Shown here in pieces: positions 8,977-18,520 of a stretch of DNA of 64,000 bases; the stretch's first letter is position 1, and every line of letters begins with the position of its first letter. The stretch is from Myroides odoratus (GTDB lineage: Bacteria; Bacteroidota; Bacteroidia; Flavobacteriales; Flavobacteriaceae), in assembly GCF_001549985.1 (NCBI RefSeq), contig NZ_LROZ01000013.1, positions 41,001 through 105,000 on the forward strand, read 5' to 3'. The notes beneath the pieces are model-generated. The model ran no database searches, was not told where the DNA came from, and saw only the letters and a program-made list of their open reading frames with translations. The translations under genes were made by a program, and so were the position numbers.

Positions 8977-9768
8977 ATGGATATAGAAATTGTCGGTTAT
9001 GCTTTAGCTCTTTTAGTTGGTATTTCACTGGGCTTAATTGGCAGTGGAGGGTCTATCTTAACGGTGCCTATCTTGGTGTATATTTTAAAGATAGAGCCTT
9101 TTTTAGCAACCGCCTATTCTCTATTTATTGTTGGCTCGACTGCTTTAGTTGGAGGTGTACAGAATGCCATTAATCGCAAGGTAAACTACAAGTTGGTCGT
9201 GCTCTTTGGTCTCCCCTCTCTACTGGCCGTTTATGTAATGCGGGCGTATGTATTGCCTTTAGTTCCTAATGTAATCGCTATTGGGTCACTGAATCTATCC
9301 AAGAATGTAGTGCTCATGGTGCTTTTTGCCCTCGTGATGTTTGCATCCGCTATGAAAATGATTCGCCCCAAAGCCATAATCCAAAATCAAACACAATCCC
9401 AACCTCAACAAACTCAATTGATTCTACAAGGAATTCTCATTGGAATAGTTGCAGGAACCGTAGGGGCTGGTGGAGGTTTTCTAATTATTCCGGCCTTAAT
9501 TTTATTTGCCAATATCAGTATGAAAGAAGCGGTGGGCACCTCCTTATTTATCATCGCGATTCAATCGTTATTCGGTTTTTTAGGCGATGTTAGCAATCCG
9601 CTACTAGATTGGAACTTATTACTGACATTCAGTGCAATTTCCATCGTTGGAATATTTCTGGGGATATTTCTAACGCGTTATATCCCAGATAATAACTTAA
9701 AAAAAGGATTTGGCTATTTTGTATTACTAATGGCCCTATACATTTTTAGCAAAGAAGTGTTTTTCTAG
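8977..9768 (+). CDS. TauE/SafE-family sulfur anion exporter
   Basis: 263 residues with two homologous halves, each starting with the family's glycine-rich loop (GLIGSGGSILTVPILVY near the N-terminus and GTVGAGGGFLIIPALILF in the middle), and about eight membrane helices. TauE/SafE proteins export sulfite, sulfoacetate or other sulfur anions. The gene follows the Crp/Fnr gene by 3 bp, so the two are an operon. The persulfide dioxygenase encoded next makes sulfite, so sulfite export is the obvious hypothesis. Confidence 0.9.
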   Translation: MDIEIVGYALALLVGISLGLIGSGGSILTVPILVYILKIEPFLATAYSLFIVGSTALVGGVQNAINRKVNYKLVVLFGLPSLLAVYVMRAYVLPLVPNVIAIGSLNLSKNVVLMVLFALVMFASAMKMIRPKAIIQNQTQSQPQQTQLILQGILIGIVAGTVGAGGGFLIIPALILFANISMKEAVGTSLFIIAIQSLFGFLGDVSNPLLDWNLLLTFSAISIVGIFLGIFLTRYIPDNNLKKGFGYFVLLMALYIFSKEVFF

Positions 9769-9770
9769 TT

Positions 9771-9815
9771 TGTAACTTTGGTTACAGCACAATTCAAAAC
9801 ATCTTCTTACTTTTA
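9771..9815 (+). promoter_or_regulatory. Crp/Fnr-like operator and -7 box of the persulfide dioxygenase gene
   Basis: TGTAACTTTGGTTACA (9771-9786) is a perfect 6-bp-armed palindrome. TACTTTTA (9808-9815), close to the -7 consensus TAnnTTTG, follows after 21 bp, exactly the spacing seen at 7196-7240. An alternative -7 box, TAACTTTG (9773-9780), lies inside the palindrome; if that one were used, the protein would be a repressor. Confidence 0.65.
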
Positions 9816-9843
9816 CTATATCAATTAAAAATAAACACGACTT

Positions 9844-11271
9844 ATGAAGATAGAACAAATTTATACTGGATGTCTAGCACAAGGTGCTTACTATATAGAG
9901 AGTAATGGCGAAGTGGCTATTATTGACCCCCTACGTGAAGTACAACAATACGTAGACAAAGCAACAAAAGATCAAGCGACAATCAAATACATATTCGAAA
10001 CGCATTTTCATGCTGATTTCGTGAGTGGACACGTTACTTTAGCTGAAAAAACAGGAGCTCCAATTGTGTATGGACCTAATGCTAATCCAACATTTAAAGC
10101 ACATATTGCTACAGATGGTGAAGTATTTAAATTGGGGAATATTACAATTACAGCGCTACATACACCCGGGCATACCATGGAAAGTACCACTTATCTATTA
10201 AAAGATGAAAACGGGAAAGATCATGCTATTTTCACAGGTGATACGCTTTTCTTAGGTGATGTAGGTCGTCCTGATTTAGCACAAAAGGCAGCTAGTTTAA
10301 CACAAGAACAATTAGCCGCTACGTTATACCACAGTTTGCGCGATAAAATCATGCCTTTAGCGGATGATGTTATTGTTTATCCAGCACATGGAGCAGGATC
10401 TGCTTGTGGAAAAAACTTGAGCAAAGAAACGGTAGGAACATTAGGGGACCAAAAACAAAACAATTATGCTTTACGTGCAGATATGACGGAAGCAGAGTTT
10501 GTCAAAGAGGTAACGGATGGTTTATTACCCCCTCCTGCTTATTTTCCATTAAATGTCAAATTAAACAAAGAAGGATACGAAAACGTGGAGCATATCATCA
10601 GCAACAATAAAGCTTTACAACCCAACGATTTTGAAGTATTAGCCGATGAATCGGGTGCTTTATTACTTGATGTTCGATCAGCGACTGATTTTGCACAAGG
10701 GCATATTCCAGGGTCTATTTTTATTGGATTAGATGGCCAATTTGCACCATGGGTAGGAGCGTTAATCACAGATATTAAACAACCTATTTTAATCATTGCG
10801 CCTGAAGGACGTGAACAAGAATGTATCATCCGTTTATCTCGTGTGGGCTATGACAATTCGTTAGGTTATTTAGCAGGTGGTTTCAACGCATGGAAAAATG
10901 CAGGCAAAGAATATGATACGATTCAACAAGTAACAGCAAATGAGTTAGAAGCAGCCATGCAAGCAGGAGATATCTCTATTTTTGACGTAAGAAAACCAGG
11001 AGAATACGCTTCCGCTCATATTGATTACAAAAACCTTAATCATACCCCGTTAGATTTCTTAAATGATCATCTAGCAGCATTCCCAACAACAGGTCATTTT
11101 TACATTCACTGTGCGGGAGGATATCGCTCGCTAATTGCGGCTTCTATCTTGAAAGCAAGAGGATACCACAATATGATTGATGTAATTGGCGGATTTGGCG
11201 CGATTAAAAATACAGGTATTGCTTTAGCAGACAACAGCTGTACCTCTACTTGTTCTTCCAATTTAAAATAA
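9844..11271 (+). CDS. MBL-fold persulfide dioxygenase fused to two rhodanese domains
   Basis: 475 residues. Residues 1-235 are an ETHE1-like metallo-beta-lactamase fold with THFHADFVSGH (His54, His56), HTPGH (His110), TGDTLFLGDVGRPD (Asp133) and YPAHG (His182). Two rhodanese domains follow. The first (about 265-355) has APEG where the catalytic cysteine loop should be and looks inactive. The second (about 365-460) has the loop HCAGGYRS (Cys423). The C-terminus ends with an extra C-x3-C pair (CTSTC). The architecture matches CstB-like enzymes that oxidise persulfides to sulfite and transfer sulfane sulfur. A thioredoxin gene follows after 5 bp, and a Crp/Fnr-like operator precedes it. Confidence 0.93.
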   Translation: MKIEQIYTGCLAQGAYYIESNGEVAIIDPLREVQQYVDKATKDQATIKYIFETHFHADFVSGHVTLAEKTGAPIVYGPNANPTFKAHIATDGEVFKLGNITITALHTPGHTMESTTYLLKDENGKDHAIFTGDTLFLGDVGRPDLAQKAASLTQEQLAATLYHSLRDKIMPLADDVIVYPAHGAGSACGKNLSKETVGTLGDQKQNNYALRADMTEAEFVKEVTDGLLPPPAYFPLNVKLNKEGYENVEHIISNNKALQPNDFEVLADESGALLLDVRSATDFAQGHIPGSIFIGLDGQFAPWVGALITDIKQPILIIAPEGREQECIIRLSRVGYDNSLGYLAGGFNAWKNAGKEYDTIQQVTANELEAAMQAGDISIFDVRKPGEYASAHIDYKNLNHTPLDFLNDHLAAFPTTGHFYIHCAGGYRSLIAASILKARGYHNMIDVIGGFGAIKNTGIALADNSCTSTCSSNLK

Positions 11272-11276
11272 AAACA

Positions 11277-11594
11277 ATGACAAAATTTGAAACGTTAATT
11301 CAATCCGATCAATTTGTACTGGTTGACTTTTTCGCTACTTGGTGCGGCCCTTGTAAAATGCAGGCTCCTGTACTAGAAGAAGTAAAAGCCCAACTACAAG
11401 ATGAGATTACAATTATCAAAATTGACGTAGATAAAAATCAAGCGCTAACGGCGCAATACAGTACCCAATACAACATGAGAGGCGTTCCAACCTTACTATT
11501 ATTTCGAGCAGGCAAACTCTTATGGAAACAATCAGGCTATACGGATAAACAAACCTTGTTGCATTATTTTAACGAGTATAAAAACAAGTACTAA
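11277..11594 (+). CDS. Thioredoxin
   Basis: 105 residues with the classical active site ATWCGPCKM (Cys23, Cys26), the VPTLLLF cis-proline loop and standard thioredoxin length. I chose the ATG at 11277; an in-frame upstream start at 11250 would overlap the end of the dioxygenase gene and add residues absent from thioredoxins. It lies 5 bp after the persulfide dioxygenase-rhodanese gene, so it probably reduces the persulfide left on the rhodanese or releases sulfide from it. A terminator follows. Confidence 0.95.
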   Translation: MTKFETLIQSDQFVLVDFFATWCGPCKMQAPVLEEVKAQLQDEITIIKIDVDKNQALTAQYSTQYNMRGVPTLLLFRAGKLLWKQSGYTDKQTLLHYFNEYKNKY

Positions 11595-11629
11595 TCCGTT
11601 CACCCTTGTTTTTCTGAATAAAATCATTG

Positions 11630-11659
11630 AGCACTTAGCTAACGCTAGGTGCTTTTTTT
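11630..11659 (+). terminator. Terminator after the sulfur block
   Basis: AGCACTTAGC pairs with GCTAGGTGCT (one G-T pair) around TAAC, followed by a T run. It lies 36 bp after the thioredoxin stop. Confidence 0.85.
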
Positions 11660-11802
11660 ATATCTAGTTAATATACCTAAAAACCTAAATATTTGTTAAT
11701 GAGTAACAAAAAATTTAAAACAACTACTAATCTTTAAGGATTGGTATGACGAATATCAATTCAACTAATATTTACAACCCAAACTATTATAAAACAATTT
11801 AA

Positions 11803-14538
11803 ATGAAAAGAATTTTTTACACGCTTGTACTAGTCGGTGCAATTGGGTTCACCAATTTCACTGTAGCCCAACAAAAGAGTAAAGCATCTTTTGTAAAACA
11901 AGTGGAAGACATTAAAGAATACAAACTGAGCAATGGCCTTCAGGTTTTATTACTTCCCGATGCTTCCCAAAACAATTTAGTTGTAAACATTGTTTACAAA
12001 GTAGGTTCTAAACACGAAGGATATGGTGAAAAAGGGATGGCTCACTTATTAGAGCACATGCTTTTCAAAAGTACTAAAAACTTAGGCGACATCAAGAAAA
12101 TGCTCTCGGATAAAGGAGGAGCTGCCAATGGTACGACTTACTACGATAGAACAAATTATTATGAAGTATTCCCTTCAACAGATGAGAATCTATCGTGGGC
12201 TTTAGAAATGGAAGCCGATCGTATGATCAATGCGACGCTGCTACAAGAAGATTTAGATAAAGAATTTTCAGTTGTGCGCAATGAATTTGAGATTGGAGAA
12301 AACGATCCAACTAGCGTACTAATGGAGCGTACAATCAATACGGCCTATTTATGGCATAACTACGGTCTAAGTACCATTGGATCAAAAGAAGATATTGAGC
12401 GTGTAAAAACACCTCAACTAAGAAGATTCTACGAGAAATACTACCAACCAGATAATGCTGTTCTAGTCGTAGCAGGTAAATTTGACGAAGCAAAAGCGAT
12501 TGGATTTATTGAACAATACTTCTCTGTTATTCCTAAACCTACGCGTGTATTGGATGAAATCTTAACAGTAGAACCAGCACAAGATGGTGAAAAATACATT
12601 GAAGTAAAACGCAATGGAGATAGTAAGCACATCCAAATGGCTTATCATACTGCTTCTTATGCAGATAAAGATTTTGCTGCTTTAGAAGCCTTAGAACACA
12701 TTTTAAACAATGATCCATCAGGGTATTTACACCAAGCCTTAGTGGAAACTCAAAAAGTATCTTCACTTTGGGCCTATAGTCCAACAGTAAGAGATGCCAG
12801 CTTTATGCTCTTCAACTTCGATGTACCGAATGATAAAGATCAAGTCAAAACGCTAGCTGAAATTAAAGCTGAAGTAGCAAAAATTGGCGATATCAACTAT
12901 ACACAAGAGGATCTTGACCGTGCAAAAACAAGCCTTTTAAAGGATATTGAATCACTGCACAACAATACCATTGGTACAGCAATCAATCTAACGGAAATTA
13001 TCGGTTCAGGAGATTATCGCCTAGGGTATTTACACCGTGATAATGTTGAAAACTTAACAGTAGAAGACATCAAACGCGTAGCGAAAAAATACTTTAAAGA
13101 CAACAACCGTACGGTAGGTTTATTTATTCCAACCAAAGACGAAGTAAGAGTAAAACCTGCGGAATTCTTAAATACGGATATCAATACCTTAGTAAAAGAT
13201 TATACAGGGAAAGAGAAATCACAGGATATTAGAGAATTTGCTCCAACTATCGCTAATTTAGAGCAAAACTATACTTCGGGTCAATTGAGCAATGGACTGA
13301 AATATGGTATTATTGACAAGGATTTAAAAGGAGAAAAAGTAAATATCTCTATTTCAATTCCAGTTGGAAATCAAAAAGATTTACACAACAAACAATACAT
13401 CGGATCACTTGCGGCATCTATGTTAACAGCAGGAACAAAAACCTTATCTAAACAAGAAATTAAAGATAAGTTAGACCTATTGAAATCAAGTGTTTCTATT
13501 CGTTTCGCTGGACAAAACATTATGATTTCTGTTTCATCTTACCGCAATACAATCAAAGAAACAATGGATATCTTAAATGATGTATTGAAGAATCCGGTAT
13601 TCCCAGAAAGTGAATTGACGAAAATAAAATTAGAATACACGACGTATTTAGAAGGAAACTTAAATGATCCTCAAACCGTTGCTTTCAATAAATTGTCACA
13701 AATGACATCCAATGAAGCGAAGGGAAGTATTTTCTATTCGTCTTCTACACAAGAAGATATTGATGGTTTCAAAGCGGTTACTATTCCTGAGATCAAAGAT
13801 TTCTACAATAAATTCTTTGGTGCAAACAATGGAGTTGCTACTGTAATCGGTATCCAAGATCAAGCAGAAGCAAAAGGATTATTAGAGCATGTTTTAGGAA
13901 ACTGGAACAACCAAGCTAAATTTGAAAGAGCATATCCTACGTTCTTTGCAACAAAACAAGGAAAAGAAATTATCCAAACACCAGACAAAGAAAATGCGGC
14001 TGCGGTAGGTAGTTTAAACTTCCAAATGAACCGCACAAACCCAGATTATGCAGCATTAACGTTTGCGAATGAAGTAATGGGTGGAGGGTTCATGACCGCT
14101 CGTATTCCACAGCGTCTACGCGAAAAAGAAGGAATTAGCTATGGTGCTGGTACTTCTTTATCTATTCCTAATGATGTGAAAAACGACAATTCAAGCTGGA
14201 TGATTTATGCGTTCTTAAATCCGACTAAACGCACGGAAGTAGAAACAGCAATCAACGATGAGTTTGCTAAATTAGTTGCCAATGGAATTACAGAGGACGA
14301 ATTAAAAGCAAACAAAACAAGCTGGAAAAACGCAAGACAAACGAACTTAGGTAGCGACAATTATTTACTGTCTTTATCAAATATGCGTTTGATGTATGAT
14401 ACGCCATTTAGCGATTTCGACAAATTAAATGCGGAGATTGATAAATTAACTGTAAAACAAGTGAATGCTGCAATTAAAAAATACTTGCAACCTTCAAAAT
14501 TCACAACCATTTACGTGGGTGATTTTACTAAAAAATAA
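11803..14538 (+). CDS. M16-family zinc metalloprotease, two-domain, exported
   Basis: 911 residues with a signal peptide (1-22, ending TVAQ). The N-terminal M16 half has the inverted zinc motif HLLEH (His81, Glu84, His85) and the distal glutamate in VRNEFE (Glu161). The C-terminal half (about 490-911) is a second M16 repeat without the zinc motif but with the conserved RLREKEGISYGAG segment. Such pitrilysin-like proteins act in the periplasm or at the surface as peptidases that close around short substrates. The gene stands alone between two terminators. The substrate is unknown. Confidence 0.93.
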   Translation: MKRIFYTLVLVGAIGFTNFTVAQQKSKASFVKQVEDIKEYKLSNGLQVLLLPDASQNNLVVNIVYKVGSKHEGYGEKGMAHLLEHMLFKSTKNLGDIKKMLSDKGGAANGTTYYDRTNYYEVFPSTDENLSWALEMEADRMINATLLQEDLDKEFSVVRNEFEIGENDPTSVLMERTINTAYLWHNYGLSTIGSKEDIERVKTPQLRRFYEKYYQPDNAVLVVAGKFDEAKAIGFIEQYFSVIPKPTRVLDEILTVEPAQDGEKYIEVKRNGDSKHIQMAYHTASYADKDFAALEALEHILNNDPSGYLHQALVETQKVSSLWAYSPTVRDASFMLFNFDVPNDKDQVKTLAEIKAEVAKIGDINYTQEDLDRAKTSLLKDIESLHNNTIGTAINLTEIIGSGDYRLGYLHRDNVENLTVEDIKRVAKKYFKDNNRTVGLFIPTKDEVRVKPAEFLNTDINTLVKDYTGKEKSQDIREFAPTIANLEQNYTSGQLSNGLKYGIIDKDLKGEKVNISISIPVGNQKDLHNKQYIGSLAASMLTAGTKTLSKQEIKDKLDLLKSSVSIRFAGQNIMISVSSYRNTIKETMDILNDVLKNPVFPESELTKIKLEYTTYLEGNLNDPQTVAFNKLSQMTSNEAKGSIFYSSSTQEDIDGFKAVTIPEIKDFYNKFFGANNGVATVIGIQDQAEAKGLLEHVLGNWNNQAKFERAYPTFFATKQGKEIIQTPDKENAAAVGSLNFQMNRTNPDYAALTFANEVMGGGFMTARIPQRLREKEGISYGAGTSLSIPNDVKNDNSSWMIYAFLNPTKRTEVETAINDEFAKLVANGITEDELKANKTSWKNARQTNLGSDNYLLSLSNMRLMYDTPFSDFDKLNAEIDKLTVKQVNAAIKKYLQPSKFTTIYVGDFTKK

Positions 14539-14544
14539 ATCCAT

Positions 14545-14577
14545 AAAAAAACCTCTTGAGATTCAAGAGGTTTTTTT
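14545..14577. terminator. Bidirectional terminator between convergent genes
   Basis: CCTCTTGA / TCAAGAGG with loop GAT, flanked by A7 and T7. It can serve both the M16 gene (plus) and the lipoprotein gene (minus). Confidence 0.85.
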
Positions 14578-14600
14578 TATCCTTTTTATTTCGACTTTTT

Positions 14601-15416
14601 TTAGCAGCTAAAATCGACGCTAGACATTCCGGCTAAATAGAGGATGTGTTTTGCCCCTTTTGAAAGGTACACTTCCATTTGCTTTTGTTCATAATGCTCA
14701 GAAGTATCAAAAACAAAGTCCAAATTCCCATCCCCATCTAAATCACCAACAAACAATAATTGAACGAAGGTGTCATTGAAACTTGGGATATCGAGCACCA
14801 ATTGTTCTCCTCCTCCATCAACACTTACATACAACTTGTAGTTGTCAAACTTTTTATAGGTCTTTTCCGCCTCTGAATCATCCGTATAGATATACGAGTC
14901 CACTTGTTTACCTTCCGCTCTTAAAACGTACGTTTTGCCCTTAAAAACATAGGTTTGAGGCTCACCTGGCCAAAGTGGTGTTTTTGGTATCGCTAACGGT
15001 TCTTTTTTCCCTTTCAAAATAGCTTTGGTGTCACTAAAAAAGAATAGCGGTTCTAGTTCCTCATCTAGTGGAAAAACACCGATTGCATCTGATTCCGTAC
15101 ATTCATTTTTCATTTCAAGCATTTCATACTTGATGCGTTGAACCTTAAACTGTCCACCCTCCACTAACAGAGCCAACCAAGAATCATTCATCTGTTTCAC
15201 TTCTGCTTCGTGGAAATCCTTGTCGTAGTACATCGGTAATAAAAGGTCGATGACCTTTTTCTCCTCTTTGTCTACCATGGTTTTCGTTACAGGAGTCTCT
15301 GCCTCTTCTAAATTGCCACGTTCTACTGCTTCTGCTGGTTTTTCAACTGGTTTTTGTTCGGTGTCTTTACACGCCCACAAAGCGAATAGACACAACATTA
15401 CGATTACTTTTTTCAT
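14601..15416 (-). CDS. Lipoprotein of unknown function with an FG-GAP-like repeat
   Basis: 271 residues. The N-terminus MKKVIVMLCLFALWACKDTE is a lipoprotein signal with Cys16. The C-terminal part contains LLFVGDLDGDGNLDFVFDTS, a calcium-binding-like loop seen in FG-GAP/VCBS repeats. The middle (residues 60-200) is rich in charged and aromatic residues and resembles no family I recognise. It is probably anchored in the outer or inner membrane. It stands alone between two terminators and a specific role is not apparent. Confidence 0.75.
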   Translation of the reverse strand: MKKVIVMLCLFALWACKDTEQKPVEKPAEAVERGNLEEAETPVTKTMVDKEEKKVIDLLLPMYYDKDFHEAEVKQMNDSWLALLVEGGQFKVQRIKYEMLEMKNECTESDAIGVFPLDEELEPLFFFSDTKAILKGKKEPLAIPKTPLWPGEPQTYVFKGKTYVLRAEGKQVDSYIYTDDSEAEKTYKKFDNYKLYVSVDGGGEQLVLDIPSFNDTFVQLLFVGDLDGDGNLDFVFDTSEHYEQKQMEVYLSKGAKHILYLAGMSSVDFSC

Positions 15417-15450
15417 AGCTTTTTATCGATGGTTCACTTATTTAATACAA

Positions 15451-15482
15451 AAAAAAGACTATCTCAAGTTGAGATAGTCTTT
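15451..15482 (-). terminator. Terminator downstream of lepA
   Basis: GACTATCTC / GAGATAGTC hairpin with short central AAGTT and flanking A and T runs, 21 bp after the lepA stop. Confidence 0.8.
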
Positions 15483-15502
15483 ATATCGAACGAATAATCG
15501 TT

Positions 15503-17299
15503 TTAGTCGTTTAATTTTAATACAGCCATAAAAGCTTCTTGCGGGATTTCTACGTTACCTACTTGGCGCATACGTTTCTTTCCTGCTTTTTGTTTTTCTA
15601 GTAATTTACGTTTACGAGAAATATCCCCTCCATAACATTTGGCTGTAACGTCTTTACGCAACGCTTTTACTGTTTCACGTGCAATAACTTTTACACCAAT
15701 AGCCGCTTGAATAGGAATATCAAACTGTTGACGTGGGATTAATTCTTTTAATTTCTCACACATTTTCTTTCCAATGTGATATGCATTATCTGCGTGCATT
15801 AAAGCAGAAAGTGCATCCACTACGTTTGCATTCAACATCACGTCTACTTTTACTAAGTTTGATGTACGCATTCCAATTGGTGAATAGTCAAAAGAAGCAT
15901 ATCCTTTAGAAACCGTTTTCAAACGATCATAGAAGTCGAATACAATCTCAGCCAAAGGCATATCAAACATCAACTCTACACGGTCTTCTGTTAAATAGGT
16001 TTGGTTGGTGATGATTCCGCGTTTCTCAATACACAAACTCATTACTGGTCCAACGAAGTCCGATTTTGTAATAATAGTTGCTTTGATATAAGGCTCTTCT
16101 ACTCGTTCTAATTTTGATGGTTCTGGTAAATCTGACGGGTTATTTACCACGATTGGTGTTTCTGGGTTCTTCTTCGTATACGCTAAATACGATACGTTGG
16201 GAACCGTTGTAATTACCGTCATATTGAACTCACGCTCTAAACGCTCCTGGATAATCTCCATGTGTAACATTCCTAAGAATCCACAACGGAAACCAAATCC
16301 TAAAGCCGCAGAACTCTCAGCCGCAAAAACCAAAGAAGCATCGTTCAATTGCAATTTCTCCATCGAGTTACGCAATTCTTCATAATCCTCTGTATCTACA
16401 GGATAAATCCCTGCGAATACCATTGGTTTTACGTTTTCAAATCCCTCAATCATATTTTGAGTTGGCACCTTCGCATCTGTAAGGGTATCCCCTACTTTCA
16501 CTTCTTTGGCTTCTTTAATTCCTGAAATTAAATAACCTACGTCACCACTTGAGATTTCTTGTTTCGGTACTTGATTTAATTTCAACGTACCAATTTCATC
16601 AGCAAAGTATTCTTTACCAGTAGCCATGAACTTAATTTTCTGACCCTTTGTAATTTTTCCATTAATCACACGGAAGATTACTTCAATCCCTCTAAATGGA
16701 TTGTATACTGAATCGAAAATCAACGCTTGTAGAGGTTCTTCTACATTTCCTTTTGGCGCAGGAACTCTTTCAATAATTGCTGCTAATATATCTTCAACTC
16801 CTAATCCTGTTTTACCAGAAGCAGGAATAATTTCTTCATAATCACAACCTAATAGGTTTACAATATCATCACTTACTTCTTCAGGATTTGCACTTGGTAA
16901 GTCAATTTTATTTAAAACAGGAATAATCGTTAAATCATTCTCTAATGCTAAATAAAGATTTGAAATCGTTTGTGCCTGAATACTTTGAGCCGCATCAACA
17001 ATTAATAACGCACCTTCACAAGCCGCAATAGATCTAGAAACTTCGTAAGAGAAATCTACGTGTCCTGGTGTGTCAATTAAGTTTAATATATATTTTTCGC
17101 CTTTGTATACGTACTCCATTTGGATGGCATGAGATTTAATTGTAATCCCTCTTTCACGCTCCAAATCCATACTGTCCAAAAGCTGATTTTGTTGCTCACG
17201 CGCAGTTACCGTTTGTGTAGCATCTAACAAACGATCTGCTAACGTACTCTTACCATGGTCAATGTGAGCAATAATACAAAAGTTTCTAATGTTCTTCAT
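15503..17299 (-). CDS. lepA: Elongation factor 4 (LepA), ribosome back-translocase GTPase
   Basis: 598 residues from the ATG at 17299; an in-frame ATG at 17314 would add MDITK, but family members typically start [18 protein letters not shown], which favours 17299. G-domain motifs [24 protein letters not shown] and NKIDLP are intact, followed by domain II, the EF-G-like domains III and V, and the LepA-specific C-terminal domain rich in lysine and arginine ([20 protein letters not shown]). LepA acts on stalled 70S ribosomes and affects translation fidelity and assembly. It is monocistronic here, ending at a terminator. Confidence 0.96.
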   Translation of the reverse strand: MKNIRNFCIIAHIDHGKSTLADRLLDATQTVTAREQQNQLLDSMDLERERGITIKSHAIQMEYVYKGEKYILNLIDTPGHVDFSYEVSRSIAACEGALLIVDAAQSIQAQTISNLYLALENDLTIIPVLNKIDLPSANPEEVSDDIVNLLGCDYEEIIPASGKTGLGVEDILAAIIERVPAPKGNVEEPLQALIFDSVYNPFRGIEVIFRVINGKITKGQKIKFMATGKEYFADEIGTLKLNQVPKQEISSGDVGYLISGIKEAKEVKVGDTLTDAKVPTQNMIEGFENVKPMVFAGIYPVDTEDYEELRNSMEKLQLNDASLVFAAESSAALGFGFRCGFLGMLHMEIIQERLEREFNMTVITTVPNVSYLAYTKKNPETPIVVNNPSDLPEPSKLERVEEPYIKATIITKSDFVGPVMSLCIEKRGIITNQTYLTEDRVELMFDMPLAEIVFDFYDRLKTVSKGYASFDYSPIGMRTSNLVKVDVMLNANVVDALSALMHADNAYHIGKKMCEKLKELIPRQQFDIPIQAAIGVKVIARETVKALRKDVTAKCYGGDISRKRKLLEKQKAGKKRMRQVGNVEIPQEAFMAVLKLND

Positions 17300-17638
17300 C
17301 TTGGTTATATCCATTATTATAAGATCAATAAAGTAAAAAAGTCAGAAGAAATAGGACTTCTTAACCCCCTGATCTAAGTTGTAAGGCTTTCGTTTTATTT
17401 CAATTACAAACAATACACCTATATTTTGCAAATATACTTTAAAGTTTGAATTTTTTGACGCGATATTCACTTTTAATCACGAGAAATTATACGTTTTTTT
17501 TACCATTTGCAATATCCTTGGAACGAATCCCTTTATCTGCTTCCAAAAATCTCTTTTATCTAGCGACAATAATCCCGCTAGTTCATTCGTTTACTATAAA
17601 GTTTTTCCGTAATTTAGAGTACAAAAATTTACGCTAAC
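17300..17638. other. Divergent intergenic region between lepA and a lipoprotein gene
   Basis: About 340 bp of AT-rich sequence with no credible gene. It holds one convincing -7 box for lepA (17429-17436, minus strand). A weak GTAATTTAG about 30 bp before the plus-strand start may be a -7 element for the propeller lipoprotein. Confidence 0.5.
17429..17436 (-). promoter_or_regulatory. Candidate -7 box of lepA
   Basis: TATATTTG on the minus strand matches TAnnTTTG exactly. It would give a leader of about 120 nt. I see no -33 TTTG at the expected distance, so confidence is limited. Confidence 0.4.
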
Positions 17639-18520
17639 ATGAAAAAATATTTCCCTGCCCTTTTATTCGTCTTTTCTTCTTTTGTAAGCTGTAGTCAAAA
17701 GAGTGATCTTGTACAAGATTTCGCAATACTTCCGCCCTATTTAAAAGAAGTTTCAGGCATGTCTTACGACGCTCAATCCCATTCTTTTTGGGTACTTCAA
17801 GACAGTGGAAACAAAAGCGAATTATATCAGATTGATTCCTTAGGTCATGTGATGCATACCCTGAAAGTGAAAAATCAAAAAAATAACGATTGGGAAGAAT
17901 TGGCTTCTGATCCGGCAGGTAATTTATACATTGGTGATTTTGGCAATAACAAAAACACCCGAAAAAACTTACAGATTATCAAAATCAACAAAGATCAACT
18001 TCAAAATGAGGAAACGGAAGCTGCATATGTCATCACCTTTGACTATCCAGAGCAAAAAGAATTCCCTCCTAAAACAACGGAGCTATTCTACGATGCAGAA
18101 GCTTTCTTTTTCTACGATGATCACTTTTATCTCTTTACCAAAAATAGAAGTAAAGCCTTTGACGGTACTTCCTTGGTATATAAAATCCCCAATGTAGCAG
18201 GGCATCATCAAGCGGAGTACGTACAAACCTTTAGAGGTTGTAATGTGTATAAGCATTGTGCTATTACAGGAGCTGCGATTAGTCCAGATCAAAAGACATT
18301 TGTATTACTATCTCATACCAAACTTTGGGTGATTGACAACTTCAATCCCAATGCTATTTTAGATGGTAAAATTGAAGAACACAAATTACACCATGACACC
18401 CAAAAAGAAGCTGTCACCTTTGGAGATGACAGCACCTTATATATTTCCGATGAAGTAAAAAAGAAATCGGGTGGTAAAATTTACAAGTTAGACTTGAATC
18501 AATTAAAACCCAAACCCTAG
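17639..18520 (+). CDS. SdiA-regulated-like beta-propeller lipoprotein
   Basis: 293 residues with a lipoprotein signal (FVSCSQK, Cys19). Repeated blade-like motifs (EVSGMSYDAQSHSFWVLQDSGN, NDWEELASDPAGNLYIGDFGNN) match the pattern I recall for the SdiA-regulated / SMP-30-like propeller family in Flavobacteria. The role is unknown; members are exported and may bind or hydrolyse small molecules. The 3' end overlaps the convergent phosphoesterase-barrel gene by 18 bp, leaving no room for a terminator between them. Confidence 0.75.
   Translation: MKKYFPALLFVFSSFVSCSQKSDLVQDFAILPPYLKEVSGMSYDAQSHSFWVLQDSGNKSELYQIDSLGHVMHTLKVKNQKNNDWEELASDPAGNLYIGDFGNNKNTRKNLQIIKINKDQLQNEETEAAYVITFDYPEQKEFPPKTTELFYDAEAFFFYDDHFYLFTKNRSKAFDGTSLVYKIPNVAGHHQAEYVQTFRGCNVYKHCAITGAAISPDQKTFVLLSHTKLWVIDNFNPNAILDGKIEEHKLHHDTQKEAVTFGDDSTLYISDEVKKKSGGKIYKLDLNQLKPKP

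Noticed and set aside
9773..9780. TAACTTTG as the -7 box of the persulfide dioxygenase gene
   Set aside because: Not excluded, but less likely: it has no -33 partner, lies inside the palindrome, and the alternative box at 9808 matches the spacing of the sister promoter.
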